From a virus, in the IMG/VR virus record IMGVR_UViG_3300047195_000458, positions 1 through 25,791 of that record: DNA of 25,791 nucleotides. One strand, given 5' to 3'. The notes beneath the pieces were generated by a model. It made no database searches. It had not been told where the DNA came from and saw only the letters and a list, made by a program, of their open reading frames with translations. Each line of letters opens with the position of its first letter. Positions within the stretch are counted from its first letter, which is position 1. Positions 5,403 through 12,845 of this stretch are shown here, piece by piece. The translations under genes and the position numbers were made by a program.

Positions 5403-7625
5403 ATGAATACAATCGAGGAATATGTATGGTTCTATTACAATAAAGGATTCAGCATATTACCTGCGAAATCAACAGACCCCCCAAGCGTAGATAATAAAAA
5501 ACCGAATCTATCAACCTGGGAAAAATACATCACACAAAAACCAACCAAAGAAGAAATACAAAAATGGCTTGATAAAGGATTATTCAAAAACATCGCTCTT
5601 GTATGCGGACATGTATCAGGAGACATCGTTGCGATAGATATTGATGACCCTAAAATCGTTCCTGATCTAGAACTTAATCTTGATAAACTCATAGAAGAAC
5701 ATGGTATATGGGTACAAGCAACAGGAAAAGAAGGACGATACCATCTTATCTGTAAAAATGACAAAGACCCAGGAGATACACAAAAAGATGCATTAGTACA
5801 CCTCGAATACAGGGCAAACGGGGTATACATCATTATTTGCCCTAGCGTACATCCCACAGGGAAACTCTACCATTTTTTAAACTATGAAAAACCCGAGGAA
5901 TTACCAGAATTAAAACCCTGGGACGTGAAAATTGTTTTCAACGATATGATAAAACGATTATATAAAAAACGAGGAATAAACCAAAAACAAAAAACAACAG
6001 AAATAAAAGAAACAGACCCAACATGCCTACAAAACGTATACAAAGGAGGACTCACAGAAGGACAAAGAAATGATACCGCTTTCTCCCTAGCAAATTGGTA
6101 CAAAACAGTACGAAAAAACAATCCAACAGAAATCCGGATAATGATGCATAACTGGAACAAAAGAAATAAACCACCTCTTGAGGTAAAAGAACTCAACAAC
6201 ATCATAACATCTGCATTGAAATCAGAAAAAACAACAGGATGCAACCGATGGAAACAACTCGGATTCTGCACGATAGAAAACCCATCTGCATGCCGATTCA
6301 TAAAACCATCAAAAAACGAAAAAACATTAATAGAAGAAACAACAAAAATAATCATTGAAGATACTCTTTATGAACAGGTTTATGATCCTATCACATTTGA
6401 GACAAGTTTTGTTTATCTCGACGAAGGAACAATCCATTATATAACAGAAATAGAACACAACGGTATAAAATTCATACCAATAAACGACAGAAAAGCAATC
6501 GAAATGGGAGCGATATTCTTCCCAGACAAACCACTTGAATATGGAACATTACAAGACCTCATAAATGAAATAAACCAATTCATTTTCAAATACATGGACA
6601 TCTCTGACCTTTTCAGGATGTTCAGCACATGGTATATTATTTTTTCTTGGGTAACTGATGAAATTAACACCGTGCCATATCTAAGAGTAGTCTCCGATTT
6701 TGGGACAGGAAAATCAAGATTCCTCCAAACAGTAGGAAAACTCTGTTATAAACCCATGATACTTGCCGGAGCGACAACCGTCGCTAGCATGTTCCGAAGT
6801 ATAGAACGATGGAAAGGAACACTCATCCTGGAAGAATATACACCGAAAGAATCAGGGGAAGAAGAAGATGAGACAAAAATATTAAACTGTGGTTTTGAGA
6901 GAGGCATACCAGTCACACGATGCAATAAAGACAAAGGAACACTAGAATATTTTGATTGTTTCGGACCCAAAATAATCAGTAGCAGACATGAGTTCAAAGA
7001 TCAAGCACTCAATAGCAGATGTCTCACAGAGATATTAAAAGAAACCAATAGAACAGATATACCCATACTTCTTCCCCTGGATTTTTATAAAAACCAACAG
7101 GATATAAGAAACAAACTATTAATGTTCAGATTACAACACTGGAAAGATGTTGACCCAGAAAAAATACAAAACATAAAATTTCCAGATATATCAAAACGAT
7201 TGAAACAAGCGTTTAGTTCATTCGTTGCTTTATTTGCCCATGATGAAGTCGCACTCTCATTATTTATGGATTATGTTAAATTATACAACCAGAAAATGAT
7301 AGATGAACAATCACAAAGTTTTGATGGATTGATAATAAACGCTTATTTTGAATTAAAAAAAGATGGTTGCACCTTTGTGACATCTCAATTGCTTTCAGAA
7401 CAAATGATGACAAAAGGAATTAAAGACAAAGAAGGCAACCCGATAGCAACCCGATCCATAGGAAGGCACCTAAAGACATTAGGACTTGAGACAAAACCCA
7501 AAAAAATAGATGATAAAACCTATCGAGTATTAATAGAAGACCAAAATCTTCTTGAAGCATTAAAAAAGAAATATGTTTTTAATGAAATAGTTGAAGGTGA
7601 AGATGCACAGAAAAAAATTATCTAA
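5403..7625 (+). CDS. Prim-pol / helicase replication protein
   Basis: 740 aa with three parts. (1) Bifunctional DNA primase/polymerase domain, about 1-185: Asp79-x-Asp81 (VAIDIDDP), His114 (GRYHLI), Glu135-Tyr-Arg137 and CPSVHPTGKLYHF (146-158). (2) A linker domain of primase C-terminal type (GLTEGQRNDTAF, 216-227), then Cys280, Cys289 and Cys297 (LGFCTIENPSAC), a probable metal knuckle. (3) An ATPase domain: P-loop SDFGTGKS (431-438), Walker B LILEE (474-478), probable Arg finger Arg539 (ALNSRC). The last 100 residues look like a winged helix (ATRSIGRHLKTLGL). It should prime and unwind at the viral origin, and the repeat-rich segment just downstream is a natural origin candidate. Start ATG is preceded by TAGGAGAAACA. 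Its coding strand is strongly A-rich. Confidence 0.93.
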   Translation: MNTIEEYVWFYYNKGFSILPAKSTDPPSVDNKKPNLSTWEKYITQKPTKEEIQKWLDKGLFKNIALVCGHVSGDIVAIDIDDPKIVPDLELNLDKLIEEHGIWVQATGKEGRYHLICKNDKDPGDTQKDALVHLEYRANGVYIIICPSVHPTGKLYHFLNYEKPEELPELKPWDVKIVFNDMIKRLYKKRGINQKQKTTEIKETDPTCLQNVYKGGLTEGQRNDTAFSLANWYKTVRKNNPTEIRIMMHNWNKRNKPPLEVKELNNIITSALKSEKTTGCNRWKQLGFCTIENPSACRFIKPSKNEKTLIEETTKIIIEDTLYEQVYDPITFETSFVYLDEGTIHYITEIEHNGIKFIPINDRKAIEMGAIFFPDKPLEYGTLQDLINEINQFIFKYMDISDLFRMFSTWYIIFSWVTDEINTVPYLRVVSDFGTGKSRFLQTVGKLCYKPMILAGATTVASMFRSIERWKGTLILEEYTPKESGEEEDETKILNCGFERGIPVTRCNKDKGTLEYFDCFGPKIISSRHEFKDQALNSRCLTEILKETNRTDIPILLPLDFYKNQQDIRNKLLMFRLQHWKDVDPEKIQNIKFPDISKRLKQAFSSFVALFAHDEVALSLFMDYVKLYNQKMIDEQSQSFDGLIINAYFELKKDGCTFVTSQLLSEQMMTKGIKDKEGNPIATRSIGRHLKTLGLETKPKKIDDKTYRVLIEDQNLLEALKKKYVFNEIVEGEDAQKKII

Positions 7626-7835
7626 AAAAGTTACATTATACCAAAATGTATGTAATATATTAACATGGGTTACGTTTAACGTTAGTTACATTATATATGA
7701 AGATTGCCGTTTTTTATATATATATGGAGAAGATGCTTTTTCTGGTCAGTCTGAAAATTTATCCAACGTAACTTTTAGGTGCCTTTCCCATAATAACGTA
7801 ACTAACGTAACATGTAACTTTGAGGCGATGGTTCA
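7626..7835. other. GTTAC/GTAAC repeat region, candidate replication origin
   Basis: About 210 bases right after the primase-helicase. GTTAC occurs at 7630, 7670 and 7685; its complement GTAAC at 7768, 7798, 7807 and 7814. GTTACATTATA is repeated exactly at 7630-7640 and 7685-7695, and AACGTTAGTTAC faces GTAACTAACGT. The two clusters point at each other across an AT-rich core (7710-7725, TTTTTATATATATATG). Opposed iterons around an AT-rich core next to the initiator are typical of plasmid and virus origins. Coding-strand skew also changes here, from A/C excess to T/G excess. An 82-codon ORF crosses the region but looks spurious. Confidence 0.45.
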
Positions 7836-7979
7836 ATGAGAGTTGATTATTCCTCTATTCAATCAATGGTTAAACGCGGTGAAACCCTGTTTCCTATGGC
7901 GTGTTTTGGCGCGGTTAAGCGTGATTGGGATGGTATCGGGGAGTATCTTATGACGCTAAAGGAGTGGGATCAGCAATGA
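7836..7979 (+). CDS. Hypothetical small protein, 47 aa
   Basis: ATG 7836, TGA 7977-7979, overlapping the next start (7976) by four bases (ATGA). The product starts MRVDYSSIQSMVKRGETL and ends LKEWDQQ. The end carries a TAAAGGAGTGGGAT sequence that serves as ribosome site for the next gene and recurs at the end of that gene. No recognisable family. Start not supported by a clear ribosome site. Confidence 0.45.
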   Translation: MRVDYSSIQSMVKRGETLFPMACFGAVKRDWDGIGEYLMTLKEWDQQ

Positions 7980-8335
7980 GGCGTTGTCGTGTGTACGTCG
8001 CAGGTCCATATAGTGCAGACAATGTCTTGGATGTATTGAGACATATTGGAACAGGGTTACGTGTCTGCGAAGAATTATTCCGGCGTGGGTTCGCACCATT
8101 TTGCCCTTGGGCTGACCATCAGTATGAATTTTATCATAATCATACTAAGGAGGATTATTATGAATCGTCTATTGCATGGTTAGACGCGGCTGATGTAATT
8201 TATGTTCATGCCTTACGTCCTGGAAGTGTTGGAACTGCAAAGGAGATTGAGTTAGCAAAAGAACTGCATATTCCTGTTTTTTTTGATATTGCTTCTTTAG
8301 AAATATGGAAGTTAAAGGAGTGGGATGGAAAATGA
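7976..8335 (+). CDS. Nucleoside 2-deoxyribosyltransferase-like protein
   Basis: 119 aa from ATG 7976, chosen because it overlaps the previous stop (ATGA) and has AAAGGAG ten bases upstream; the open frame reaches back to 7925. The fold markers are VYVAGPYS near the N-terminus, WADHQY in the middle and VYVHALRPGSVGTAKEIELA near residues 80-98, in which Glu of the GTxxE motif is the usual catalytic residue. These fit the DUF4406/deoxyribosyltransferase group. Family enzymes move or cleave base-deoxyribose bonds in nucleotide salvage; phage members are thought to tune nucleotide pools or modified bases. The activity is inferred. Confidence 0.72.
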   Translation: MRRCRVYVAGPYSADNVLDVLRHIGTGLRVCEELFRRGFAPFCPWADHQYEFYHNHTKEDYYESSIAWLDAADVIYVHALRPGSVGTAKEIELAKELHIPVFFDIASLEIWKLKEWDGK

Positions 8336-8655
8336 AAATAATAATAGATGAACCTCGCAGTGAGGAAATAAAAATAGTATTGAAACTGCCGACGAACACA
8401 CCATTGAAATACAGACATATCGCTAAAAAAATCGATTCAGATATCACAATGAGTGAATCTGATACTTTGGATATAACCTATTGTTTTCGTATTGATTATT
8501 TTGGGAAAACCGCAGAACGTTTTCAGAATATCTTATTGCTCGCTGAGAAAGGGTATCTTGTTTCTGCTGATCTGAATGTTTTGGATCATAAAATTTGTCT
8601 TATTCAGGAGATCATCAGGAAAATCGATGGGATGAATAAAGATGGAAGTAACTAA
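8332..8655 (+). CDS. Hypothetical protein, 107 aa
   Basis: ATG 8332 overlaps the upstream TGA and follows AAAGGAGTGGGATGGAA; the longer frame from 8305 is unlikely. The product starts MKIIIDEPRSEEIKIVLKLP, then has helical and strand segments (TYCFRIDYFGKTAERFQNILLLAEKGYLV). No metal, membrane or catalytic motif and no family recognised. It overlaps the next gene by 14 bases, continuing a chain of coupled genes. Confidence 0.6.
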   Translation: MKIIIDEPRSEEIKIVLKLPTNTPLKYRHIAKKIDSDITMSESDTLDITYCFRIDYFGKTAERFQNILLLAEKGYLVSADLNVLDHKICLIQEIIRKIDGMNKDGSN

Positions 8656-9400
8656 GAAACGTATTGATATCAAGCGAGGTGTCGCGCTTTGGGATTTGCA
8701 CTATCCTGATGTCGACTGGAAGAGTTTTAAGATCGCCTGTGATTTCACGGTTGATTTCAAACCAGATTTCTTCATCCTTGGCGGTGACCAACTCGACCTG
8801 AATTGTATCAGTTATTATAACCATGATAAACCGTTATTGGTAGAAGGGCAACGACTAAAGAAGGAGTATAAAGGGTTCCAGGAGCGGGTTCTCAATACAT
8901 TCAATAAGATATTGGGTGAGGATTGTAAACGGTACTGGTTTATCGGCAACCATGAATACCGTGCACAGAGAGTATGCGAGTCAGATCCCCAATGGCAGGG
9001 GATGATAGAACCTGAGAACCATCTGGACCTCAGCAAATATACCACTATTGATTTCAATGAGGTTCTCACACTCGGTCATATGAATTTTATTCATGGGATT
9101 TATTATAATAAATATAGTGCATTCAAGCATCTTTCAGAGTATGAGGGTAACATTTTCTACGGTCATACGCATAGTAGTCAGGTTCATACGAAGACATCGC
9201 AGGTGAAACATCTGCCGAAACAAGGTGTGAACATTGGTTGTTTGTGTAATAAGAATCCTTTTTATAAGCGGAACCGTCCGAATGATTGGATTCATCAGTT
9301 CATGTTTTTTTATCTTATGGGTGATGGTAGTTTTCATTATTATGTTCCTACTATTATTCAGGGTCATTGTGTGATTAATGATAGGGTGTATCGAGTATGA
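8642..9400 (+). CDS. Metallophosphoesterase
   Basis: 252-aa calcineurin-like phosphoesterase. All metal motifs are present: Asp18-x-His20 (LWDLHYPD), GGD at 47-49 (ILGGDQLDLN), GNHE at 102-105, His151 (NFIHG) and GHTH at 174-177. These bind two metals and hydrolyse phosphate mono- or diesters. The large insert between GGD and GNHE resembles phage-borne members of unknown target. DNA ends, nucleotides or cyclic nucleotide signals are all possible substrates; the sequence does not decide. It lies in the chain of overlapping genes with the deoxyribosyltransferase-like protein. Start ATG with GGGATGA upstream. Confidence 0.85.
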   Translation: MEVTKKRIDIKRGVALWDLHYPDVDWKSFKIACDFTVDFKPDFFILGGDQLDLNCISYYNHDKPLLVEGQRLKKEYKGFQERVLNTFNKILGEDCKRYWFIGNHEYRAQRVCESDPQWQGMIEPENHLDLSKYTTIDFNEVLTLGHMNFIHGIYYNKYSAFKHLSEYEGNIFYGHTHSSQVHTKTSQVKHLPKQGVNIGCLCNKNPFYKRNRPNDWIHQFMFFYLMGDGSFHYYVPTIIQGHCVINDRVYRV

Positions 9401-9501
9401 GCATAGCGAATATTGAGAAGGCGATGTTGCCTCCGACTGATTTGGGTGTGATTAGGTTGAGTATTAGACCGTTTTCGAGGGATATACATGTCAGCATCTG
9501 A
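9397..9501 (+). CDS. Short ORF, 34 aa
   Basis: ATG overlaps the metallophosphoesterase stop (ATGA) after AGGGTG, and the ORF runs to TGA 9499-9501, overlapping the next gene by 14 bases. The product starts MSIANIEKAMLPPTDL and contains SIRPFSRDIHV. It may be a real miniprotein or the stub of a longer gene cut by a frameshift. Confidence 0.35.
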   Translation: MSIANIEKAMLPPTDLGVIRLSIRPFSRDIHVSI

Positions 9502-9727
9502 AACTGAGGAAATAAAAACAATGAAACGAGTTATTATTACTATTGAGATATCAACTCTGACTGCTGAAGAAAAAGCAGTAGATGAGATATTTGCTTCTCT
9601 TAATGTTGATTTTCCTAACCATAATGCTACTTTTTTAGATATCACTATGGCTTTATTTGAGTTGGAGAAGGCTAAAGAACATTTGTTGAAAGCAGGGAGT
9701 GTTATGGAAACAAAGGTGTTTAGATGA
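9488..9727 (+). CDS. Hypothetical protein, 79 aa
   Basis: Two starts are possible: ATG 9488 (GAGGGATATAC upstream) or ATG 9521 (GAGGAAATAAAAACA upstream), the latter giving MKRVIITIEISTL. The C-terminal half is helical (ALFELEKAKEHLLKAG). Unknown family, no membrane span. A 94-base gap with two TTTAAA-like boxes follows before the next gene. Confidence 0.5.
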   Translation: MSASETEEIKTMKRVIITIEISTLTAEEKAVDEIFASLNVDFPNHNATFLDITMALFELEKAKEHLLKAGSVMETKVFR

Positions 9728-9821
9728 TTCCTTTACAATCCTTGATGTTTTGTAGAAACCGAAAGGAAACATTTAAAGGATTCAACACATTTAAATTACA
9801 AGGAGTAAAGGAGAAGAAAGA

Positions 9822-10049
9822 ATGAAAAAAAAAACAAGAGAAAAGATAGTATGGGTTGGCGTATATATTTTCGGTGGTTTCATTGCGTTAGCAATGCTTA
9901 CAAACGTACGAGATAAGGTTTATGGAACGAACACTGCTTTCTGGTTTAATGTTGCTGGTTGGTGTCTTGTTCCAATGTTTTTTGTTTTTTGTGTATTTTC
10001 TTTGCGTAAGATTACAGGTAAATCATATAAAGAATTATTGGAGAAATAG
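9822..10049 (+). CDS. Two-span membrane protein, 75 aa
   Basis: ATG after AAGGAGTAAAGGAGAAGAAAG, a doubled ribosome site. Hydrophobic spans at about residues 9-27 (VWVGVYIFGGFIALAML) and 39-60 (AFWFNVAGWCLVPMFFVF), a positively charged N-terminus and a basic C-terminal tail. The 30 bases upstream hold ATTTAAA and ATTTAAAT boxes (about 9770 and 9790) that could be archaeal TATA elements. Role unknown; a holin-like or exclusion role is possible but not shown. Confidence 0.55.
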   Translation: MKKKTREKIVWVGVYIFGGFIALAMLTNVRDKVYGTNTAFWFNVAGWCLVPMFFVFCVFSLRKITGKSYKELLEK

Positions 10050-10094
10050 ATGAAAAAACCTTTCGATACTGAATCATCAGAGGGAAAACCATGA
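10050..10094 (+). CDS. 14-codon ORF between coupled genes
   Basis: ATG directly after the membrane-protein stop, product MKKPFDTESSEGKP, ending in an ATGA overlap with the ORF at 10091. It may only carry ribosomes to the next start. Weak support as a functional gene. Confidence 0.2.
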   Translation: MKKPFDTESSEGKP

Positions 10095-10213
10095 AAGATG
10101 ATGATATTGTAAACATCGTTGGTTGTCTTGTATTCGATAGTGAATGGCATTTCATAGGGACGGTTGATACAAACAAATTATCTTTCATAAATAAATTATC
10201 ATTGGAGAAGTGA
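10091..10213 (+). CDS. Hypothetical small protein, 40 aa
   Basis: ATG preceded by GAGGGAAAACC. The product starts MKDDDIVNIVGCLVFDSEW and has a beta-rich look (FIGTVDTNKLSFI). Its 3' end carries the TTGGAGAAG used by the MazG-like gene seven bases on. No family recognised. Confidence 0.4.
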   Translation: MKDDDIVNIVGCLVFDSEWHFIGTVDTNKLSFINKLSLEK

Positions 10214-10219
10214 ATAAAA

Positions 10220-10507
10220 ATGGGTGATGTAAGATATATGGAAACAGAAACCGCACTTGATGAGTTCGTGATGAAGATGCGGAATGTTCTCGATGAGAAC
10301 GAAGAAAGAAAAGGCAATAGTTGGGCATATTGTGACCTGCAATTTCTTTTAGATAAACTTGATGAGGAAATCAAAGAGTTTAAAGACGAACCCAAGCCTC
10401 TTGCGAAGGCTGAGGAACTTGCTGATGTTGCGAATATCTGTATGATGCTTTATCATCGGTATGTTGATATTTGGGCTGAAAAAGCATCTAAAATCTTGTC
10501 ATCATAA
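10220..10507 (+). CDS. MazG-like nucleotide pyrophosphohydrolase
   Basis: 95 aa, all helical. The metal site pattern is visible: Glu49-Glu50-x2-Glu53 (LDEEIKEF), then Glu66-x2-Asp69 and Asn72 (EELADVAN). This EExxE...ExxD signature binds magnesium in MazG-type enzymes, which cut (d)NTPs to the monophosphate and pyrophosphate. Phage members may lower ppGpp or remove unwanted dNTPs. With the deoxyribosyltransferase-like gene it suggests control of the nucleotide pool. ATG preceded by TTGGAGAAG. Confidence 0.75.
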   Translation: MGDVRYMETETALDEFVMKMRNVLDENEERKGNSWAYCDLQFLLDKLDEEIKEFKDEPKPLAKAEELADVANICMMLYHRYVDIWAEKASKILSS

Positions 10508-10525
10508 ATTACAAGGAGAGAAACG

Positions 10526-10672
10526 ATGAAAATACTTCATGTGAGAATAACTGATTGGGATTTAGAAATGATAACAAATGGTGGTCAGATAGACCGTATT
10601 ATTGATAATGTTTTTTTGAAGGTCTACCGTAGCAATCATAAAGAAAAATTAAAACATTCTGTTGAGGAATAG
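10526..10672 (+). CDS. Hypothetical protein, 48 aa
   Basis: ATG after a good site (AAGGAGAGAAACG). The product starts MKILHVRITDWDLEMI and has a DNVFLKVYRS strand and a Lys/Glu tail. It stops one base before the next start (10674), whose ribosome site (TTGAGGAA) lies in its last codons. Unknown function. Confidence 0.5.
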   Translation: MKILHVRITDWDLEMITNGGQIDRIIDNVFLKVYRSNHKEKLKHSVEE

Positions 10673-10673
10673 T

Positions 10674-10943
10674 ATGAAGAAAGATGATGAAAAGTTGTTT
10701 TGGGTGTGGCATCAGGATAAAATATCGTTGGAGAAGGGATTTAAACGTGATTCTCCAAGTCAACCTGAATATAACGGTCAGTTATGGTGGTTTCCATCAT
10801 TAGGTTGGACATTGTGGAAAGAAACGCATTGTTTTGATTCAAAAAGAGAAGCGGTTGATTATGCTCAAAAGGACGTTATGAAACGTATTACAGTATTGCA
10901 GAAGTTGTTGATTATTCTTGAAAACCATTCTCTTGAGGGATAA
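10674..10943 (+). CDS. Hypothetical Trp-rich protein, 89 aa
   Basis: The start ATG 10674 is chosen for GAGG eight bases upstream, rather than TTG 10662. The product starts MKKDDEKLFWVWHQDKI and has many aromatic residues (QLWWFPSLGWTLWKETHCF), then a helical tail. No known motif. It ends one base before the next start. Confidence 0.5.
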   Translation: MKKDDEKLFWVWHQDKISLEKGFKRDSPSQPEYNGQLWWFPSLGWTLWKETHCFDSKREAVDYAQKDVMKRITVLQKLLIILENHSLEG

Positions 10944-10944
10944 G

Positions 10945-11199
10945 ATGAAACCACCAGTGAAATTTATTTGGAGAGGCATCCATCATTCTTATCTCGGTGT
11001 ATGGTTCATCGGTTTCGGCGTATTCTTTCTCCATATGAATGTGAACAATAGTCTCAACCTTGCTAACTATATCTATGAATCCTTTATCATTATTGGTGTA
11101 TACTTGGTTGCTGATGACCTTTTAGAGCATCTATGGACTGAAGACACACCAATGAGACGATTATGGAACTGGATGTTTTCTCATAAGAGTTGGTGGTAG
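10945..11199 (+). CDS. Two-span membrane protein, 84 aa
   Basis: The start ATG 10945 has GAGGGA upstream; an earlier in-frame ATG (10918) lies inside the previous gene. Hydrophobic stretches at about 15-31 (SYLGVWFIGFGVFFLH) and 43-58 (YIYESFIIIGVYLVAD), then a Trp-rich end. Second small two-span protein in this block. Role unknown. Confidence 0.5.
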   Translation: MKPPVKFIWRGIHHSYLGVWFIGFGVFFLHMNVNNSLNLANYIYESFIIIGVYLVADDLLEHLWTEDTPMRRLWNWMFSHKSWW

Positions 11200-11201
11200 A
11201 G

Positions 11202-11333
11202 ATGGAAAAAAATCGTTTATGCCAGGGTGGTTGTGGTAAATTTGTTTATGGTAAACAATGCGCGGAGTGTAATAGAAAAGGGAGGAAACATAACCTCTCA
11301 AGTCTTTATAACAGGAGAAATAAAAAAAGGTGA
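11202..11333 (+). CDS. 43-aa zinc-binding miniprotein
   Basis: The product starts MEKNRLCQGGCGKFVYGKQC and continues AECNRKGRK, so Cys7, Cys11, Cys20 and Cys23 form a four-Cys site, followed by a strongly basic tail. This fits a small nucleic-acid-binding zinc knuckle. Its TGA overlaps the GTG start of the PIG-L gene by four bases (GTGA), and it carries that gene's AGGAGA site. Confidence 0.5.
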   Translation: MEKNRLCQGGCGKFVYGKQCAECNRKGRKHNLSSLYNRRNKKR

Positions 11334-12013
11334 ATAAGAACAAAATGACGATATTAATAATAGCAAGCCATCCAGATGATGAAGTTCTTGGTGCTGGAGC
11401 TACAATCGCAAAACTAACTAAAAAGGGTGATGATGTTTATCTATTGATCCTCGGTGAGGGTGTCACAAGCCGTGAGGGATGGACACAGCAGGAACTTGAC
11501 AGCCTGCATGAATGCATCGATAAGGCGAATAGCAAGATAGGGATATCAGAGGATCACATCATTGTTGAATCGTTCCCTGATAACAGGTTTGATACCGTGG
11601 CGTTATTGGATATCGTGAAAGCAGTCTCAAAAGTAAAGGATGTCGTCAAGCCTGATGTCATGTATACTCATAGCCCATATTGTCTGAACATCGACCATCA
11701 GCGTACCTATGAGGCGGTGGTGACAGCAACCCGACCTATGACCGATGAGACGGTGAAGCAGATATTCAGTTTTGAGATACCATCTAGTACAGAATGGCGT
11801 TTTCATCCCAGCAGGTTCACCCCTAATGTTTTTGTGGATGTGAAAGAAACCATCAGGTTGAAACTCGATGCATTGAATGAATACAAATCTGAGATGCGGG
11901 AGTATCCTCATCCAAGGTCTTTGTATGGTGTGTATGAGAATGCTCAACAGTGGGGGAAGAAAGTTGGTGTCCCATTTGCAGAGGTATTTGAATGTGTACG
12001 AATGGTAAGGTAA
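11330..12013 (+). CDS. PIG-L family deacetylase
   Basis: 227-aa zinc-dependent deacetylase of the LmbE/PIG-L type. Signature SHPDDEVLGAGAT (13-25) gives the His14, Asp16 and Asp17 region, and His114 with Asp122-His123 (YTHSPYCLNIDHQ) completes the metal site. Family enzymes remove the acetyl group from N-acetylglucosamine-type substrates. GTG start at 11330 is overlapped by the previous stop; ATG 11345 is an alternative. The downstream formyltransferase-like gene overlaps by 22 bases, so the two are probably translated together and may replace N-acetyl by N-formyl on an amino sugar. Confidence 0.88.
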   Translation: MNKNKMTILIIASHPDDEVLGAGATIAKLTKKGDDVYLLILGEGVTSREGWTQQELDSLHECIDKANSKIGISEDHIIVESFPDNRFDTVALLDIVKAVSKVKDVVKPDVMYTHSPYCLNIDHQRTYEAVVTATRPMTDETVKQIFSFEIPSSTEWRFHPSRFTPNVFVDVKETIRLKLDALNEYKSEMREYPHPRSLYGVYENAQQWGKKVGVPFAEVFECVRMVR

Positions 12014-12417
12014 AACTATTTTTTCCATATTATTCTTGGAAGATACCAAAAGAAACACATGAGAGATATGAATGCATCGCATTCCATATGACTGATCTCC
12101 CGTTTGGTCGCGGTGGTTCTCCATTGCAGAACCTTATCCTCCGAGGATTCACAGAGACAGTCATCACAGCTTTCCGAGTCACAGATGAATGGGATGCTGG
12201 TCCAATCTATCTGAAGCGTCCCTTGAGCCTGGATGGGACTGCGCAGGAGATATTTGACAGGGCGAGCAAAATCATTTATAATGACATGATTCCATTTATT
12301 CTGATGAACGATATTATCCCTACTCCACAGGAGGGTGAAGTGGTATTGTTCCATAGGATTAAGAGGAGTGAGTTTCCTGAGCCTGCGAGGATGTGGCAGG
12401 CATGGGGTTATAAATAA
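11992..12417 (+). CDS. Formyltransferase-like protein, short form
   Basis: 141 aa. It contains FHMTDLPFGRGGSPLQNLI (about 31-49), the counterpart of HxSLLPxxRG in formyltransferases, and ITAFRVTDEWDAGPIYLK (about 58-75) with the catalytic Asp of DxGxI, then LDGTAQEIFDRA. The usual Asn before the His is not present. Most formyltransferases carry a longer N-terminal Rossmann part; here the start (ATG 11992, GAGG eight bases upstream, inside the deacetylase gene) leaves only about 30 residues before the His. The gene is therefore a truncated or minimal variant. Pairs of PIG-L and this type of formyltransferase are known from bacteria and archaea, supporting an amino-sugar pathway. The substrate is inferred. 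Confidence 0.7.
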   Translation: MCTNGKVKLFFPYYSWKIPKETHERYECIAFHMTDLPFGRGGSPLQNLILRGFTETVITAFRVTDEWDAGPIYLKRPLSLDGTAQEIFDRASKIIYNDMIPFILMNDIIPTPQEGEVVLFHRIKRSEFPEPARMWQAWGYK

Positions 12418-12453
12418 TGATATATATTTTGAAAAAACTGGGGATGATATAAG

Positions 12454-12810
12454 ATGGGTTGGTGCAACTATATAATGATAGATGCTTGGGAAATGAGAAT
12501 AGAGTTAAGTAGAAACATACAGGAAAACGATGTAGAAGAAATACAAGAACAACTCATGAAGATACAAACCATATGTAAAGATTTATCTGAAGACGCGTTT
12601 GAGGAGAAACAGAAGGATTTAACCATCAAACAATTCGCTGATTATCTAAGTCTCGCACATTCAGCGTATTTGTTGAATGTCTACGGGGATTGTTATCTGA
12701 AGGATTACATGTTTCTTTTATGGCTGCAGGAACGTAATATAAAATACAGGGTTATCAGTGAGTTTGACTTGGATAAGGATAGGGGGAAAAACTATATTTC
12801 AATTACTTAG
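12454..12810 (+). CDS. Hypothetical helical protein, 118 aa
   Basis: ATG 12454 after GGGGATGATATAAG. The product is largely helical (VEEIQEQLMKIQTICKDLSEDAF, LTIKQFADYLSLAHSAYLL) with a short beta end (KYRVISEFDL). No metal or membrane motif. It is followed by 51 bases carrying the duplicated promoter-like element, so it is probably the last gene of its transcript. Confidence 0.6.
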   Translation: MGWCNYIMIDAWEMRIELSRNIQENDVEEIQEQLMKIQTICKDLSEDAFEEKQKDLTIKQFADYLSLAHSAYLLNVYGDCYLKDYMFLLWLQERNIKYRVISEFDLDKDRGKNYISIT

Positions 12811-12821
12811 GCATCTTTTCT

Positions 12822-12845
12822 CTTATTTAAATGTTACCTATATAA
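12822..12845 (+). promoter_or_regulatory. Promoter-like element, copy 1
   Basis: A 24-bp segment beginning CTTATTTAAATGTTACC and ending TATATAA, identical to 14037-14060. It contains two archaeal TATA-like boxes, TTTAAAT at 12826 and CTATATAA at 12838. The TTTAAAT box would place the transcript start near 12854, eight bases before the ATG at 12862. Confidence 0.55.

Noticed and set aside
7591-7839. 82-codon ORF over the end of the primase gene and the repeat region
   Set aside because: It starts inside the primase gene, has no ribosome site, and its NVTNVT-like residues are explained by the GTAAC repeats in the DNA.
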